From contig CATNNA010000005.1 of NCBI GenBank assembly GCA_950106755.1, positions 310,001 through 374,000 of the forward strand: a stretch of 64,000 nt of DNA, in the 5' to 3' direction. Position 1 is the first letter of the stretch; each line of letters begins with the position of its first letter. Source of the DNA: Climacium dendroides. Lineage: Eukaryota > Streptophyta > Bryopsida > Hypnales > Climaciaceae. A model generated the notes under the pieces. It had not been told where the DNA came from and made no database searches. It saw nothing but the letters and a program-made list of their open reading frames with translations. Position numbers and translations under genes: made by a program. This document shows positions 11,713-27,100 of this stretch, one piece after another.

Positions 11713-13908
11713 GAATTTGGAGGCAATGCGTGACAAATTCAACAAAATAGTATTTGGCTTGCCTTGTACTTTGGGGGCCACCATCATTTCAATCCTCATA
11801 CACAATGCCCGTATGAAAATGAAAACAAGGAAACGTGATAACTGCAAATGTTGCAAGATATCATTTTGAAATTATTTGTAACAACTTATTTTATGGTATC
11901 CATTGGAAAGGAATGCGTGAGAATTTCAAAAAGAAATCGACGACTTGCCTTGTACTTTGACGCCCAAACTTCAAATCTCATGCACATTGCACGTAAAAAT
12001 AGGAAAGCAAAGCAATGTGGAAGTTGCCAATGCTCCAAGCCTTCCTTTTCATGTTGGAAATTGGTAATTCAAGGTCAAGAATTTGGAGGCAATGCGTGAC
12101 AAATTCAACAAAATAGTATTTGGCTTGCCTTGTACTTTGAGGGCCACCATCATTTCAATCCCCTTACACAATGCCCGTATGAAAATGAAAGCATGAAAAC
12201 GTGATAAATGCAAATGTTGGAAGATACCATTTTGAAATTATTTGTAACAACTTATTTTATGGTGTCCATTGGAAAGGAATGCGTGAGAATTTCAAAAAGA
12301 AATCGACGACTTGCCTTGTACTTTGACGCCCAAACTTCAAATCTCATGCACATTGCACGTAAAAATAGGAAAGCAAAGCAATGTGGAAGTTGCCAATGTT
12401 CCAAGCCTTCCTTTTCATGTTGGAAATTGGTAATTCAAGGTCAAGAATTTGGAGGCAATGCGTGACAAATTCAACAAAATAGTATTTGGCTTGCCTTGTA
12501 CTTTGGGGGCCACCATCATTTCAATCCTCATACACAATGCCCGTATGAAAATGAAAACAAGGAAACGTGATAACTGCAAATGTTGCAAGATATCATTTTG
12601 AAATTATTTGTAACAACTTATTTTATGGTATCCATTGGAAAGGAATGCGTGAGAATTTCAAAAAGAAATCGACGACTTGCCTTGTACTTTGACGCCCAAA
12701 CTTCAAATCTCATGCACATTGCACGTAAAAATAGGAAAGCAAAGCAATGTGGAAGTTGCCAATGTTCCAAGCCTTCCTTTTCATGTTGGAAATTGGTAAT
12801 TCAAGGTCAAGAATTTGGAGGCAATGCGTGACAAATTCAACAAAATAGTATTTGGCTTGCCTTGTACTTTGGGGGCCACCATCATTTCAATCCTCATACA
12901 CAATGCCCGTATGAAAATGAAAACAAGGAAACGTGATAACTGCAAATGTTGCAAGATACCATTTTGAAATTATTTGTAACAACTTATTTTATGGTGTCCA
13001 TTGGAAAGGAATGCGTGAGAATTTCAAAAAGAAATCGACGACTTGCCTTGTACTTTGACGCCCAAACTTCAAATCTCATGCACATTGCACGTAAAAATAG
13101 GAAAGCAAAGCAATGTGGAAGTTGCCAATGCTCCAAGCCTTCCTTTTCATGTTGGAAATTGGTAATTCAAGGTCAAGAATTTGGAGGCAATGCGTGACAA
13201 ATTCAACAAAATAGTATTTGGCTTGCCTTGTACTTTGAGGGCCACCATCATTTCAATCCCCTTACACAATGCCCGTATGAAAATGAAAGCATGAAAACGT
13301 GATAAATGCAAATGTTGTAAGATACCATTTTGAAATTATTTGTAACAACTTATTTTATGGTGTCCATTGGAAAGGAATGTGTGAGAATTTCAAAAAGAAA
13401 TCGACGACTTGCCTTGTACTTTGACGCCCAAACTTCAAATCTCATGCACATTGCACGTAAAAATAGGAAAGCAAAGCAATGTGGAAGTTGCCAATGTTCC
13501 AAGCCTTCCTTTTCATGTTGGAAATTGGTAATTCAAGGTCAAGAATTTGGAGGCAATGCGTGACAAATTCAACAAAATAGTATTTGGCTTGCCTTGTACT
13601 TTGAGGGCCACCATCATTTCAATCCTCATACACAATGCCCGTATGAAAATGAAAGCATGAAAACGTGATAAATGCAAATGTTGGAAGATACCATTTTGAA
13701 ATTATTTGTAACAACTTATTTTATGGTGTCCATTGGAAAGGAATGTGTGAGAATTTCAAAAAGAAATCGACGACTTGCCTTGTACTTTGACGCCCAAACT
13801 TCAAATCTCATGCACATTGCACGTAAAAATAGGAAAGCAAAGCAATGTGGAAGTTGCCAATGTTCCAAGCCTTCCTTTTCATGTTGGAAATTGGTAATTC
13901 AAGGTCAA
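11713..13908. repeat. Six-unit higher-order repeat L, copy 1 (units 33-38)
   Basis: Unit order is: (i) A62G, cluster, G186A, C321; (ii) C84/T86 type with C321T; (iii) A62G, cluster, G186A, C321T; (iv) A62G, cluster, T142C with C149 kept; (v) C84/T86 with C204T and C321T; (vi) T84/A86 with T142G, C204T and C321T. Cluster means G113A/T116A/A118G. This copy also has T142G in its second unit (12,079-12,444), which the next two copies lack. Confidence 0.85.
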
Positions 13909-16104
13909 GAATTTGGAGGCAATGCGTGACAAATTCAACAAAATAGTATTTGGCTTGCCTTGTACTTTGGGGGCCACCATCATTTCAATCCTCATACACA
14001 ATGCCCGTATGAAAATGAAAACAAGGAAACGTGATAACTGCAAATGTTGCAAGATATCATTTTGAAATTATTTGTAACAACTTATTTTATGGTATCCATT
14101 GGAAAGGAATGCGTGAGAATTTCAAAAAGAAATCGACGACTTGCCTTGTACTTTGACGCCCAAACTTCAAATCTCATGCACATTGCACGTAAAAATAGGA
14201 AAGCAAAGCAATGTGGAAGTTGCCAATGCTCCAAGCCTTCCTTTTCATGTTGGAAATTGGTAATTCAAGGTCAAGAATTTGGAGGCAATGCGTGACAAAT
14301 TCAACAAAATAGTATTTGGCTTGCCTTGTACTTTGAGGGCCACCATCATTTCAATCCCCTTACACAATGCCCGTATGAAAATGAAAGCATGAAAACGTGA
14401 TAAATGCAAATGTTGTAAGATACCATTTTGAAATTATTTGTAACAACTTATTTTATGGTGTCCATTGGAAAGGAATGCGTGAGAATTTCAAAAAGAAATC
14501 GACGACTTGCCTTGTACTTTGACGCCCAAACTTCAAATCTCATGCACATTGCACGTAAAAATAGGAAAGCAAAGCAATGTGGAAGTTGCCAATGTTCCAA
14601 GCCTTCCTTTTCATGTTGGAAATTGGTAATTCAAGGTCAAGAATTTGGAGGCAATGCGTGACAAATTCAACAAAATAGTATTTGGCTTGCCTTGTACTTT
14701 GGGGGCCACCATCATTTCAATCCTCATACACAATGCCCGTATGAAAATGAAAACAAGGAAACGTGATAACTGCAAATGTTGCAAGATATCATTTTGAAAT
14801 TATTTGTAACAACTTATTTTATGGTATCCATTGGAAAGGAATGCGTGAGAATTTCAAAAAGAAATCGACGACTTGCCTTGTACTTTGACGCCCAAACTTC
14901 AAATCTCATGCACATTGCACGTAAAAATAGGAAAGCAAAGCAATGTGGAAGTTGCCAATGTTCCAAGCCTTCCTTTTCATGTTGGAAATTGGTAATTCAA
15001 GGTCAAGAATTTGGAGGCAATGCGTGACAAATTCAACAAAATAGTATTTGGCTTGCCTTGTACTTTGGGGGCCACCATCATTTCAATCCTCATACACAAT
15101 GCCCGTATGAAAATGAAAACAAGGAAACGTGATAACTGCAAATGTTGCAAGATACCATTTTGAAATTATTTGTAACAACTTATTTTATGGTGTCCATTGG
15201 AAAGGAATGCGTGAGAATTTCAAAAAGAAATCGACGACTTGCCTTGTACTTTGACGCCCAAACTTCAAATCTCATGCACATTGCACGTAAAAATAGGAAA
15301 GCAAAGCAATGTGGAAGTTGCCAATGCTCCAAGCCTTCCTTTTCATGTTGGAAATTGGTAATTCAAGGTCAAGAATTTGGAGGCAATGCGTGACAAATTC
15401 AACAAAATAGTATTTGGCTTGCCTTGTACTTTGAGGGCCACCATCATTTCAATCCCCTTACACAATGCCCGTATGAAATTGAAAGCATGAAAACGTGATA
15501 AATGCAAATGTTGTAAGATACCATTTTGAAATTATTTGTAACAACTTATTTTATGGTGTCCATTGGAAAGGAATGTGTGAGAATTTCAAAAAGAAATCGA
15601 CGACTTGCCTTGTACTTTGACGCCCAAACTTCAAATCTCATGCACATTGCACGTAAAAATAGGAAAGCAAAGCAATGTGGAAGTTGCCAATGTTCCAAGC
15701 CTTCCTTTTCATGTTGGAAATTGGTAATTCAAGGTCAAGAATTTGGAGGCAATGCGTGACAAATTCAACAAAATAGTATTTGGCTTGCCTTGTACTTTGA
15801 GGGCCACCATCATTTCAATCCTCATACACAATGCCCGTATGAAAATGAAAGCATGAAAACGTGATAAATGCAAATGTTGTAAGATACCATTTTGAAATTA
15901 TTTGTAACAACTTATTTTATGGTGTCCATTGGAAAGGAATGTGTGAGAATTTCAAAAAGAAATCGACGACTTGCCTTGTACTTTGACGCCCAAACTTCAA
16001 ATCTCATGCACATTGCACGTAAAAATAGGAAAGCAAAGCAATGTGGAAGTTGCCAATGTTCCAAGCCTTCCTTTTCATGTTGGAAATTGGTAATTCAAGG
16101 TCAA
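13909..16104. repeat. Six-unit higher-order repeat L, copy 2 (units 39-44)
   Basis: The order of unit types is the same as in the preceding 2,196 bp. G186A falls at 14,094 and 14,826, exactly 2,196 after 11,898 and 12,630. Private differences are A107T at 15,479 in the fifth unit and T142 instead of G142 in the second and sixth units. Confidence 0.85.
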
Positions 16105-18300
16105 GAATTTGGAGGCAATGCGTGACAAATTCAACAAAATAGTATTTGGCTTGCCTTGTACTTTGGGGGCCACCATCATTTCAATCCTCATACACAATGC
16201 CCGTATGAAAATGAAAACAAGGAAACGTGATAACTGCAAATGTTGCAAGATATCATTTTGAAATTATTTGTAACAACTTATTTTATGGTATCCATTGGAA
16301 AGGAATGCGTGAGAATTTCAAAAAGAAATCGACGACTTGCCTTGTACTTTGACGCCCAAACTTCAAATCTCATGCACATTGCACGTAAAAATAGGAAAGC
16401 AAAGCAATGTGGAAGTTGCCAATGCTCCAAGCCTTCCTTTTCATGTTGGAAATTGGTAATTCAAGGTCAAGAATTTGGAGGCAATGCGTGACAAATTCAA
16501 CAAAATAGTATTTGGCTTGCCTTGTACTTTGAGGGCCACCATCATTTCAATCCCCTTACACAATGCCCGTATGAAAATGAAAGCATGAAAATGTGATAAA
16601 TGCAAATGTTGTAAGATACCATTTTGAAATTATTTGTAACAACTTATTTTATGGTGTCCATTGGAAAGGAATGCGTGAGAATTTCAAAAAGAAATCGACG
16701 ACTTGCCTTGTACTTTGACGCCCAAACTTCAAATCTCATGCACATTGCACGTAAAAATAGGAAAGCAAAGCAATGTGGAAGTTGCCAATGTTCCAAGCCT
16801 TCCTTTTCATGTTGGAAATTGGTAATTCAAGGTCAAGAATTTGGAGGCAATGCGTGACAAATTCAACAAAATAGTATTTGGCTTGCCTTGTACTTTGGGG
16901 GCCACCATCATTTCAATCCTCATACACAATGCCCGTATGAAAATGAAAACAAGGAAACGTGATAACTGCAAATGTTGCAAGATATCATTTTGAAATTATT
17001 TGTAACAACTTATTTTATGGTATCCATTGGAAAGGAATGCGTGAGAATTTCAAAAAGAAATCGACGACTTGCCTTGTACTTTGACGCCCAAACTTCAAAT
17101 CTCATGCACATTGCACGTAAAAATAGGAAAGCAAAGCAATGTGGAAGTTGCCAATGTTCCAAGCCTTCCTTTTCATGTTGGAAATTGGTAATTCAAGGTC
17201 AAGAATTTGGAGGCAATGCGTGACAAATTCAACAAAATAGTATTTGGCTTGCCTTGTACTTTGGGGGCCACCATCATTTCAATCCTCATACACAATGCCC
17301 GTATGAAAATGAAAACAAGGAAACGTGATAACTGCAAATGTTGCAAGATACCATTTTGAAATTATTTGTAACAACTTATTTTATGGTGTCCATTGGAAAG
17401 GAATGCGTGAGAATTTCAAAAAGAAATCGACGACTTGCCTTGTACTTTGACGCCCAAACTTCAAATCTCATGCACATTGCACGTAAAAATAGGAAAGCAA
17501 AGCAATGTGGAAGTTGCCAATGCTCCAAGCCTTCCTTTTCATGTTGGAAATTGGTAATTCAAGGTCAAGAATTTGGAGGCAATGCGTGACAAATTCAACA
17601 AAATAGTATTTGGCTTGCCTTGTACTTTGAGGGCCACCATCATTTCAATCCCCTTACACAATGCCCGTATGAAAATGAAAGCATGAAAACGTGATAAATG
17701 CAAATGTTGTAAGATACCATTTTGAAATTATTTGTAACAACTTATTTTATGGTGTCCATTGGAAAGGAATGTGTGAGAATTTCAAAAAGAAATCGACGAC
17801 TTGCCTTGTACTTTGACGCCCAAACTTCAAATCTCATGCACATTGCACGTAAAAATAGGAAAGCAAAGCAATGTGGAAGTTGCCAATGTTCCAAGCCTTC
17901 CTTTTCATGTTGGAAATTGGTAATTCAAGGTCAAGAATTTGGAGGCAATGCGTGACAAATTCAACAAAATAGTATTTGGCTTGCCTTGTACTTTGAGGGC
18001 CACCATCATTTCAATCCTCATACACAATGCCCGTATGAAAATGAAAGCATGAAAACGTGATAAATGCAAATGTTGGAAGATACCATTTTGAAATTATTTG
18101 TAACAACTTATTTTATGGTGTCCATTGGAAAGGAATGTGTGAGAATTTCAAAAAGAAATCGACGACTTGCCTTGTACTTTGACGCCCAAACTTCAAATCT
18201 CATGCACATTGCACGTAAAAATAGGAAAGCAAAGCAATGTGGAAGTTGCCAATGTTCCAAGCCTTCCTTTTCATGTTGGAAATTGGTAATTCAAGGTCAA
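16105..18300. repeat. Six-unit higher-order repeat L, copy 3 (units 45-50)
   Basis: This is the third tandem copy, with G186A at 16,290 and 17,022. It has a private C122T in its second unit (near 16,592) and T142G in its sixth unit, as in copy 1. The next unit (18,301) keeps A62G but lacks the cluster and G186A, so the ordered pattern stops here. Confidence 0.85.
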
Positions 18301-21300
18301 GAATTTGGAGGCAATGCGTGACAAATTCAACAAAATAGTATTTGGCTTGCCTTGTACTTTGGGGGCCACCATCATTTCAATCCTCATACACAATGCCCGT
18401 ATGAAAATGAAAGCATGAAAACGTGATAAATGCAAATGTTGTAAGATACCATTTTGAAATTATTTGTAACAACTTATTTTATGGTGTCCATTGGAAAGGA
18501 ATGCGTGAGAATTTCAAAAAGAAATCGACGACTTGCCTTGTACTTTGACGCCCAAACTTCAAATCTCATGCACATTGCACGTAAAAATAGGAAAGCAAAG
18601 CAATGTGGAAGTTGCCAATGCTCCAAGCCTTCCTTTTCATGTTGGAAATTGGTAATTCAAGGTCAAGAATTTGGAGGCAATGCGTGACAAATTCAACAAA
18701 ATAGTATTTGGCTTGCCTTGTACTTTGAGGGCCACCATCATTTCAATCCCCTTACACAATGCCCGTATGAAAATGAAAGCATGAAAACGTGATAAATGCA
18801 AATGTTGTAAGATACCATTTTGAAATTATTTGTAACAACTTATTTTATGGTGTCCATTGGAAAGGAATGCGTGAGAATTTCAAAAAGAAATCGACGACTT
18901 GCCTTGTACTTTGACGCCCAAACTTCAAATCTCATGCACATTGCACGTAAAAATAGGAAAGCAAAGCAATGTGGAAGTTGCCAATGCTCCAAGCCTTCCT
19001 TTTCATGTTGGAAATTGGTAATTCAAGGTCAAGAATTTGGAGGCAATGCGTGACAAATTCAACAAAATAGTATTTGGCTTGCCTTGTACTTTGAGGGCCA
19101 CCATCATTTCAATCCCCTTACACAATGCCCGTATGAAAATGAAAGCATGAAAACGTGATAAATGCAAATGTTGTAAGATACCATTTTGAAATTATTTGTA
19201 ACAACTTATTTTATGGTGTCCATTGGAAAGGAATGTGTGAGAATTTCAAAAAGAAATCGACGACTTGCCTTGTACTTTGACGCCCAAACTTCAAATCTCA
19301 TGCACATTGCACGTAAAAATAGGAAAGCAAAGCAATGTGGAAGTTGCCAATGTTCCAAGCCTTCCTTTTCATGTTGGAAATTGGTAATTCAAGGTCAAGA
19401 ATTTGGAGGCAATGCGTGACAAATTCAACAAAATAGTATTTGGCTTGCCTTGTACTTTGGGGGCCACCATGATTTCAATCCTCATACACAATGCCCGTAT
19501 GAAAATGAAAACAAGGAAACGTGATAACTGCAAATGTTGCAAGATATCATTTTGAAATTATTTGTAACAACTTATTTTATGGTATCCATTGGAAAGGAAT
19601 GCGTGAGAATTTCAAAAAGAAATCGACGACTTGCCTTGTACTTTGACGCCCAAACTTCAAATCTCATGCACATTGCACGTAAAAATAGGAAAGCAAAGCA
19701 ATGTGGAAGTTGCCAATGCTCCAAGCCTTCCTTTTCATGTTGGAAATTGGTAATTCAAGGTCAAGAATTTGGAGGCAATGCGTGACAAATTCAACAAAAT
19801 AGTATTTGGCTTGCCTTGTACTTTGAGGGCCACCATCATTTCAATCCCCTTACACAATGCCCGTATGAAAATGAAAGCATGAAAACGTGATAAATGCAAA
19901 TGTTGTAAGATACCATTTTGAAATTATTTGTAACAACTTATTTTATGGTGTCCATTGGAAAGGAATGCGTGAGAATTTCTAAAAGAAATCGACGACTTGC
20001 CCTGTACTTTGACGCCCAAACTTCAAATCTCATGCACATTGCACGTAAAAATAGGAAAGCAAAGCAATGTGGAAGTTGCCAATGCTCCAAGCCTTCCTTT
20101 TCATGTTGGAAATTGGTAATTCAAGGTCAAGAATTTGGAGGCAATGCGTGACAAATTCAACAAAATAGTATTTGGCTTGCCTTGTACTTTGAGGGCCACC
20201 ATCATTTCAATCCCCTTACACAATGCCCGTATGAAATTGAAAGCATGAAAACGTGATAAATGCAAATGTTGTAAGATACCATTTTGAAATTATTTGTAAC
20301 AACTTATTTTATGGTGTCCATTGGAAAGGAATGCGTGAGAATTTCAAAAAGAAATCGACGACTTGCCTTGTACTTTGACGCCCAAACTTCAAATCTCATG
20401 CACATTGCACGTAAAAATAGGAAAGCAAAGCAATGTGGAAGTTGCCAATGCTCCAAGCCTTCCTTTTCATGTTGGAAATTGGTAATTCAAGGTCAAGAAT
20501 TTGGAGGCAATGCGTGACAAATTCAACAAAATAGTATTTGGCTTGCCTTGTACTTTGAGGGCCACCATCATTTCAATCCCCTTACACAATGCCCGTATGA
20601 AAATGAAAGCATGAAAACGTGATAAATGCAAATGTTGTAAGATACCATTTTGAAATTATTTGTAACAACTTATTTTATGGTGTCCATTGGAAAGGAATGC
20701 GTGAGAATTTCAAAAAGAAATCGACGACTTGCCTTGTACTTTGACGCCCAAACTTCAAATCTCATGCACATTGCACGTAAAAATAGGAAAGCAAAGCAAT
20801 GTGGAAGTTGCCAATGTTCCAAGCCTTCCTTTTCATGTTGGAAATTGGTAATTCAAGGTCAAGAATTTGGAGGCAATGCGTGACAAATTCAACAAAATAG
20901 TATTTGGCTTGCCTTGTACTTTGGGGGCCACCATCATTTCAATCCTCATACACAATGCCCGTATGAAAATGAAAACAAGGAAACGTGATAACTGCAAATG
21001 TTGCAAGATATCATTTTGAAATTATTTGTAACAACTTATTTTATGGTATCCATTGGAAAGGAATGCGTGAGAATTTCAAAAAGAAATCGACGACTTGCCT
21101 TGTACTTTGACGCCCAAACTTCAAATCTCATGCACATTGCACGTAAAAATAGGAAAGCAAAGCAATGTGGAAGTTGCCAATGCTCCAAGCCTTCCTTTTC
21201 ATGTTGGAAATTGGTAATTCAAGGTCAAGAATTTGGAGGCAATGCGTGACAAATTCAACAAAATAGTATTTGGCTTGCCTTGTACTTTGAGGGCCACCAT

Positions 21301-24156
21301 CATTTCAATCCCCTTACACAATGCCCGTATGAAAATGAAAGCATGAAAACGTGATAAATGCAAATGTTGTAAGATACCATTTTGAAATTATTTGTAACAA
21401 CTTATTTTATGGTGTCCATTGGAAAGGAATGCGTGAGAATTTCAAAAAGAAATCGACGACTTGCCTTGTACTTTGACGCCCAAACTTCAAATCTCATGCA
21501 CATTGCACGTAAAAATAGGAAAGCAAAGCAATGTGGAAGTTGCCAATGCTCCAAGCCTTCCTTTTCATGTTGGAAATTGGTAATTCAAGGTCAAGAATTT
21601 GGAGGCAATGCGTGACAAATTCAACAAAATAGTATTTGGCTTGCCTTGTACTTTGAGGGCCACCATCATTTCAATCCCCTTACACAATGCCCGTATGAAA
21701 ATGAAAGCATGAAAACGTGATAAATGCAAATGTTGTAAGATACCATTTTGAAATTATTTGTAACAACTTATTTTATGGTGTCCATTGGAAAGGAATGCGT
21801 GAGAATTTCAAAAAGAAATCGACGACTTGCCTTGTACTTTGACGCCCAAACTTCAAATCTCATGCACATTGCACGTAAAAATAGGAAAGCAAAGCAATGT
21901 GGAAGTTGCCAATGTTCCAAGCCTTCCTTTTCATGTTGGAAATTGGTAATTCAAGGTCAAGAATTTGGAGGCAATGCGTGACAAATTCAACAAAATAGTA
22001 TTTGGCTTGCCTTGTACTTTGAGGGCCACCATCATTTCAATCCCCTTACACAATGCCCGTATGAAAATGAAAGCATGAAAACGTGATAAATGCAAATGTT
22101 GTAAGATACCATTTTGAAATTATTTGTAACAACTTATTTTATGGTGTCCATTGGAAAGGAATGCGTGAGAATTTCAAAAAGAAATCGACGACTTGCCTTG
22201 TACTTTGACGCCCAAACTTCAAATCTCATGCACATTGCACGTAAAAATAGGAAAGCAAAGCAATGTGGAAGTTGCCAATGCTCCAAGCCTTCCTTTTCAT
22301 GTTGGAAATTGGTAATTCAAGGTCAAGAATTTGGAGGCAATGCGTGACAAATTCAACAAAATAGTATTTGGCTTGCCTTGTACTTTGAGGGCCACCATCA
22401 TTTCAATCCCCTTACACAATGCCCGTATGAAAATGAAAGCATGAAAACGTGATAAATGCAAATGTTGTAAGATACCATTTTGAAATTATTTGTAACAACT
22501 TATTTTATGGTGTCCATTGGAAAGGAATGCGTGAGAATTTCAAAAAGAAATCGACGACTTGCCTTGTACTTTGACGCCCAAACTTCAAATCTCATGCACA
22601 TTGCACGTAAAAATAGGAAAGCAAAGCAATGTGGAAGTTGCCAATGTTCCAAGCCTTCCTTTTCATGTTGGAAATTGGTAATTCAAGGTCAAGAATTTGG
22701 AGGCAATGCGTGACAAATTCAACAAAATAGTATTTGGCTTGCCTTGTACTTTGGGGGCCACCATCATTTCAATCCTCATGCACAATGCCCGTATGAAAAT
22801 GAAAGCATGAAAACGTGATAAATGCAAATGTTGTAAGATACCATTTTGAAATTATTTGTAACAACTTATTTTATGGTGTCCATTGGAAAGGAATGCGTGA
22901 GAATTTCAAAAAGAAATCGACGACTTGCCTTGTACTTTGACGCCCAAACTTCAAATCTCATGCACATTGCACGTAAAAATAGGAAAGCAAAGCAATGTGG
23001 AAGTTGCCAATGTTCCAAGCCTTCCTTTTCATGTTGGAAATTGGTAATTCAAGGTCAAGAATTTGGAGGCAATGCGTGACAAATTCAACAAAATAGTATC
23101 TGGCTTGCCTTGTACTTTGGGGGCCACCATCATTTCAATCCTCATACACAATGCCCGTATGAAAATGAAAGCATGAAAACGTGATAAATGCAAATGTTGT
23201 AAGATACCATTTTGAAATTATTTGTAACAACTTATTTTATGGTGTCCATTGGAAAGGAATGCGTGAGAATTTCAAAAAGAAATCGACGACTTGCCTTGTA
23301 CTTTGACGCCCAAACTTCAAATCTCATGCACATTGCACGTAAAAATAGGAAAGCAAAGCAATGTGGAAGTTGCCAATGTTCCAAGCCTTCCTTTTCATGT
23401 TGGAAATTGGTAATTCAAGGTCAAGAATTTGGAGGCAATGCGTGACAAATTCAACAAAATAGTATTTGGCTTGCCTTGTACTTTGGGGGCCACCATCATT
23501 TCAATCCTCATACACAATGCCCGTATGAAAATGAAAGCATGAAAACGTGATAAATGCAAATGTTGTAAGATACCATTTTGAAATTATTTGTAACAACTTA
23601 TTTTATGGTGTCCATTGGAAAGGAATGCGTGAGAATTTCAAAAAGAAATCGACGACTTGCCTTGTACTTTGACGCCCAAACTTCAAATCTCATGCACATT
23701 GCACGTAAAAATAGGAAAGCAAAGCAATGTGGAAGTTGCCAATGCTCCAAGCCTTCCTTTTCATGTTGGAAATTGGTAATTCAAGGTCAAGAATTTGGAG
23801 GCAATGCGTGACAAATTCAACAAAATAGTATTTGGCTTGCCTTGTACTTTGAGGGCCACCATCATTTCAATCCTCATACACAATGCCCGTATGAAAATGA
23901 AAGCATGAAAACGTGATAAATGCAAATGTTGTAAGATACCATTTTGAAATTATTTGTAACAACTTATATTATGGTGTCCATTGGAAAGGAATGTGTGAGA
24001 ATTTCAAAAAGAAATCGACGACTTGCCTTGTACTTTGACGCCCAAACTTCAAATCTCATGCACATTGCACGTAAAAATAGGAAAGCAAAGCAATGTGGAA
24101 GTTGCCAATGCTCCAAGCCTTCCTTTTCATGTTGGAAATTGGTAATTCAAGGTCAA
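18301..24156. repeat. Mixed zone, units 51-66
   Basis: No long-range order is kept here. Units 54 (19,399) and 58 (20,863) are the last two with G186A and look like remnants of higher-order repeat L, four units apart. C84/T86 units are frequent up to unit 62 and then stop. Units 63-65 have A62G without the cluster, an unusual recombinant state. Private changes include A216T and T238C in unit 55 (19,980 and 20,002), A107T in unit 56, A88G in unit 63, T42C in unit 64 (23,100) and T178A in unit 66. No gene is present. Confidence 0.7.
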
Positions 24157-27100
24157 GAATTTGGAGGCAATGCGTGACAAATTCAACAAAATAGTATTTG
24201 GCTTGCCTTGTACTTTGAGGGCCACCATCATTTCAATCCTCATACACAATGCCCGTATGAAAATGAAAGCATGAAAACGTGATAAATGCAAATGTTGTAA
24301 GATACCATTTTGAAATTATTTGTAACAACTTATTTTATGGTGTCCATTGGAAAGGAATGCGTGAGAATTTCAAAAAGAAATCGACGACTTGCCTTGTACT
24401 TTGACGCCCAAACTTCAAATCTCATGCACATTGCACGTAAAAATAGGAAAGCAAAGCAATGTGGAAGTTGCCAATGTTCCAAGCCTTCCTTTTCATGTTG
24501 GAAATTGGTAATTCAAGGTCAAGAATTTGGAGGCAATGCGTGACAAATTCAACAAAATAGTATTTGGCTTGCCTTGTACTTTGAGGGCCACCATCATTTC
24601 AATCCTCATACACAATGCCCGTATGAAAATGAAAGCATGAAAACGTGATAAATGCAAATGTTGTAAGATACCATTTTGAAATTATTTGTAACAACTTAAT
24701 TTATGGTGTCCATTGGAAAGGAATGGGTGAGAATTTCAAAAAGAAATCGACGACTTGCCTTGTACTTTGACGCCCAAACTTCAAATCTCATGCACATTGC
24801 ACGTAAAAATAGGAAAGCAAAGCAATGTGGAAGTTGCCAATGCTCCAAGCCTTCCTTTTCATGTTGGAAATTGGTAATTCAAGGTCAAGAATTTGGAGGC
24901 AATGCGTGACAAATTCAACAAAATAGTATTTGGCTTGCCTTGTACTTTGAGGGCCACCATCATTTCAATCCTCATACACAATGCCCGTATGAAAATGAAA
25001 GCATGAAAACGTGATAAATGCAAATGTTGGAAGATACCATTTTGAAATTATTTGTAACAACTTATTTTATGGTGTCCATTGGAAAGGAATGCGTGAGAAT
25101 TTCAAAAAGAAATCGACGACTTGCCTTGTACTTTGACGCCCAAACTTCAAATCTCATGCACATTGCACGTAAAAATAGGAAAGCAAAGCAATGTGGAAGT
25201 TGCCAATGCTCCAAGCCTTCCTTTTCATGTTGGAAATTGGTAATTCAAGGTCAAGAATTTGGAGGCAATGCGTGACAAATTCAACAAAATAGTATTTGGC
25301 TTGCCTTGTACTTTGAGGGCCACCATCATTTCAATCCTCATACACAATGCCCGTATGAAAATGAAAGCATGAAAACGTGATAAATGCAAATGTTGTAAGA
25401 TACCATTTTGAAATTATTTGTAACAACTTATTTTATGGTGTCCATTGGAAAGGAATGCGTGAGAATTTCAAAAAGAAATCGACGACTTGCCTTGTACTTT
25501 GACGCCCAAACTTCAAATCTCATGCACATTGCACGTAAAAATAGGAAAGCAAAGCAATGTGGAAGTTGCCAATGTTCCAAGCCTTCCTTTTCATGTTGGA
25601 AATTGGTAATTCAAGGTCAAGAATTTGGAGGCAATGCGTGACAAATTCAACAAAATAGTATTTGGCTTGCCTTGTACTTTGAGGGCCACCATCATTTCAA
25701 TCCTCATACACAATGCCCGTATGAAAATGAAAGCATGAAAACGTGATAAATGCAAATGTTGTAAGATACCATTTTGAAATTATTTGTAACAACTTAATTT
25801 ATGGTGTCCATTGGAAAGGAATGGGTGAGAATTTCAAAAAGAAATCGACGACTTGCCTTGTACTTTGACGCCCAAACTTCAAATCTCATGCACATTGCAC
25901 GTAAAAATAGGAAAGCAAAGCAATGTGGAAGTTGCCAATGCTCCAAGCCTTCCTTTTCATGTTGGAAATTGGTAATTCAAGGTCAAGAATTTGGAGGCAA
26001 TGCGTGACAAATTCAACAAAATAGTATTTGGCTTGCCTTGTACTTTGAGGGCCACCATCATTTCAATCCTCATACACAATGCCCGTATGAAAATGAAAGC
26101 ATGAAAACGTGATAAATGCAAATGTTGGAAGATACCATTTTGAAATTATTTGTAACAACTTATTTTATGGTGTCCATTGGAAAGGAATGCGTGAGAATTT
26201 CAAAAAGAAATCGACGACTTGCCTTGTACTTTGACGCCCAAACTTCAAATCTCATGCACATTGCACGTAAAAATAGGAAAGCAAAGCAATGTGGAAGTTG
26301 CCAATGCTCCAAGCCTTCCTTTTCATGTTGGAAATTGGTAATTCAAGGTCAAGAATTTGGAGGCAATGCGTGACAAATTCAACAAAATAGTATTTGGCTT
26401 GCCTTGTACTTTGAGGGCCACCATCATTTCAATCCTCATACACAATGCCCGTATGAAAATGAAAGCATGAAAACGTGATAAATGCAAATGTTGTAAGATA
26501 CCATTTTGAAATTATTTGTAACAACTTAATTTATGGTGTCCATTGGAAAGGAATGGGTGAGAATTTCAAAAAGAAATCGACGACTTGCCTTGTACTTTGA
26601 CGCCCAAACTTCAAATCTCATGCACATTGCACGTAAAAATAGGAAAGCAAAGCAATGTGGAAGTTGCCAATGCTCCAAGCCTTCCTTTTCATGTTGGAAA
26701 TTGGTAATTCAAGGTCAAGAATTTGGAGGCAATGCGTGACAAATTCAACAAAATAGTATTTGGCTTGCCTTGTACTTTGAGGGCCACCATCATTTCAATC
26801 CTCATACACAATGCCCGTATGAAAATGAAAGCATGAAAACGTGATAAATGCAAATGTTGGAAGATACCATTTTGAAATTATTTGTAACAACTTATTTTAT
26901 GGTGTCCATTGGAAAGGAATGCGTGAGAATTTCAAAAAGAAATCGACGACTTGCCTTGTACTTTGACGCCCAAACTTCAAATCTCATGCACATTGCACGT
27001 AAAAATAGGAAAGCAAAGCAATGTGGAAGTTGCCAATGCTCCAAGCCTTCCTTTTCATGTTGGAAATTGGTAATTCAAGGTCAAGAATTTGGAGGCAATG

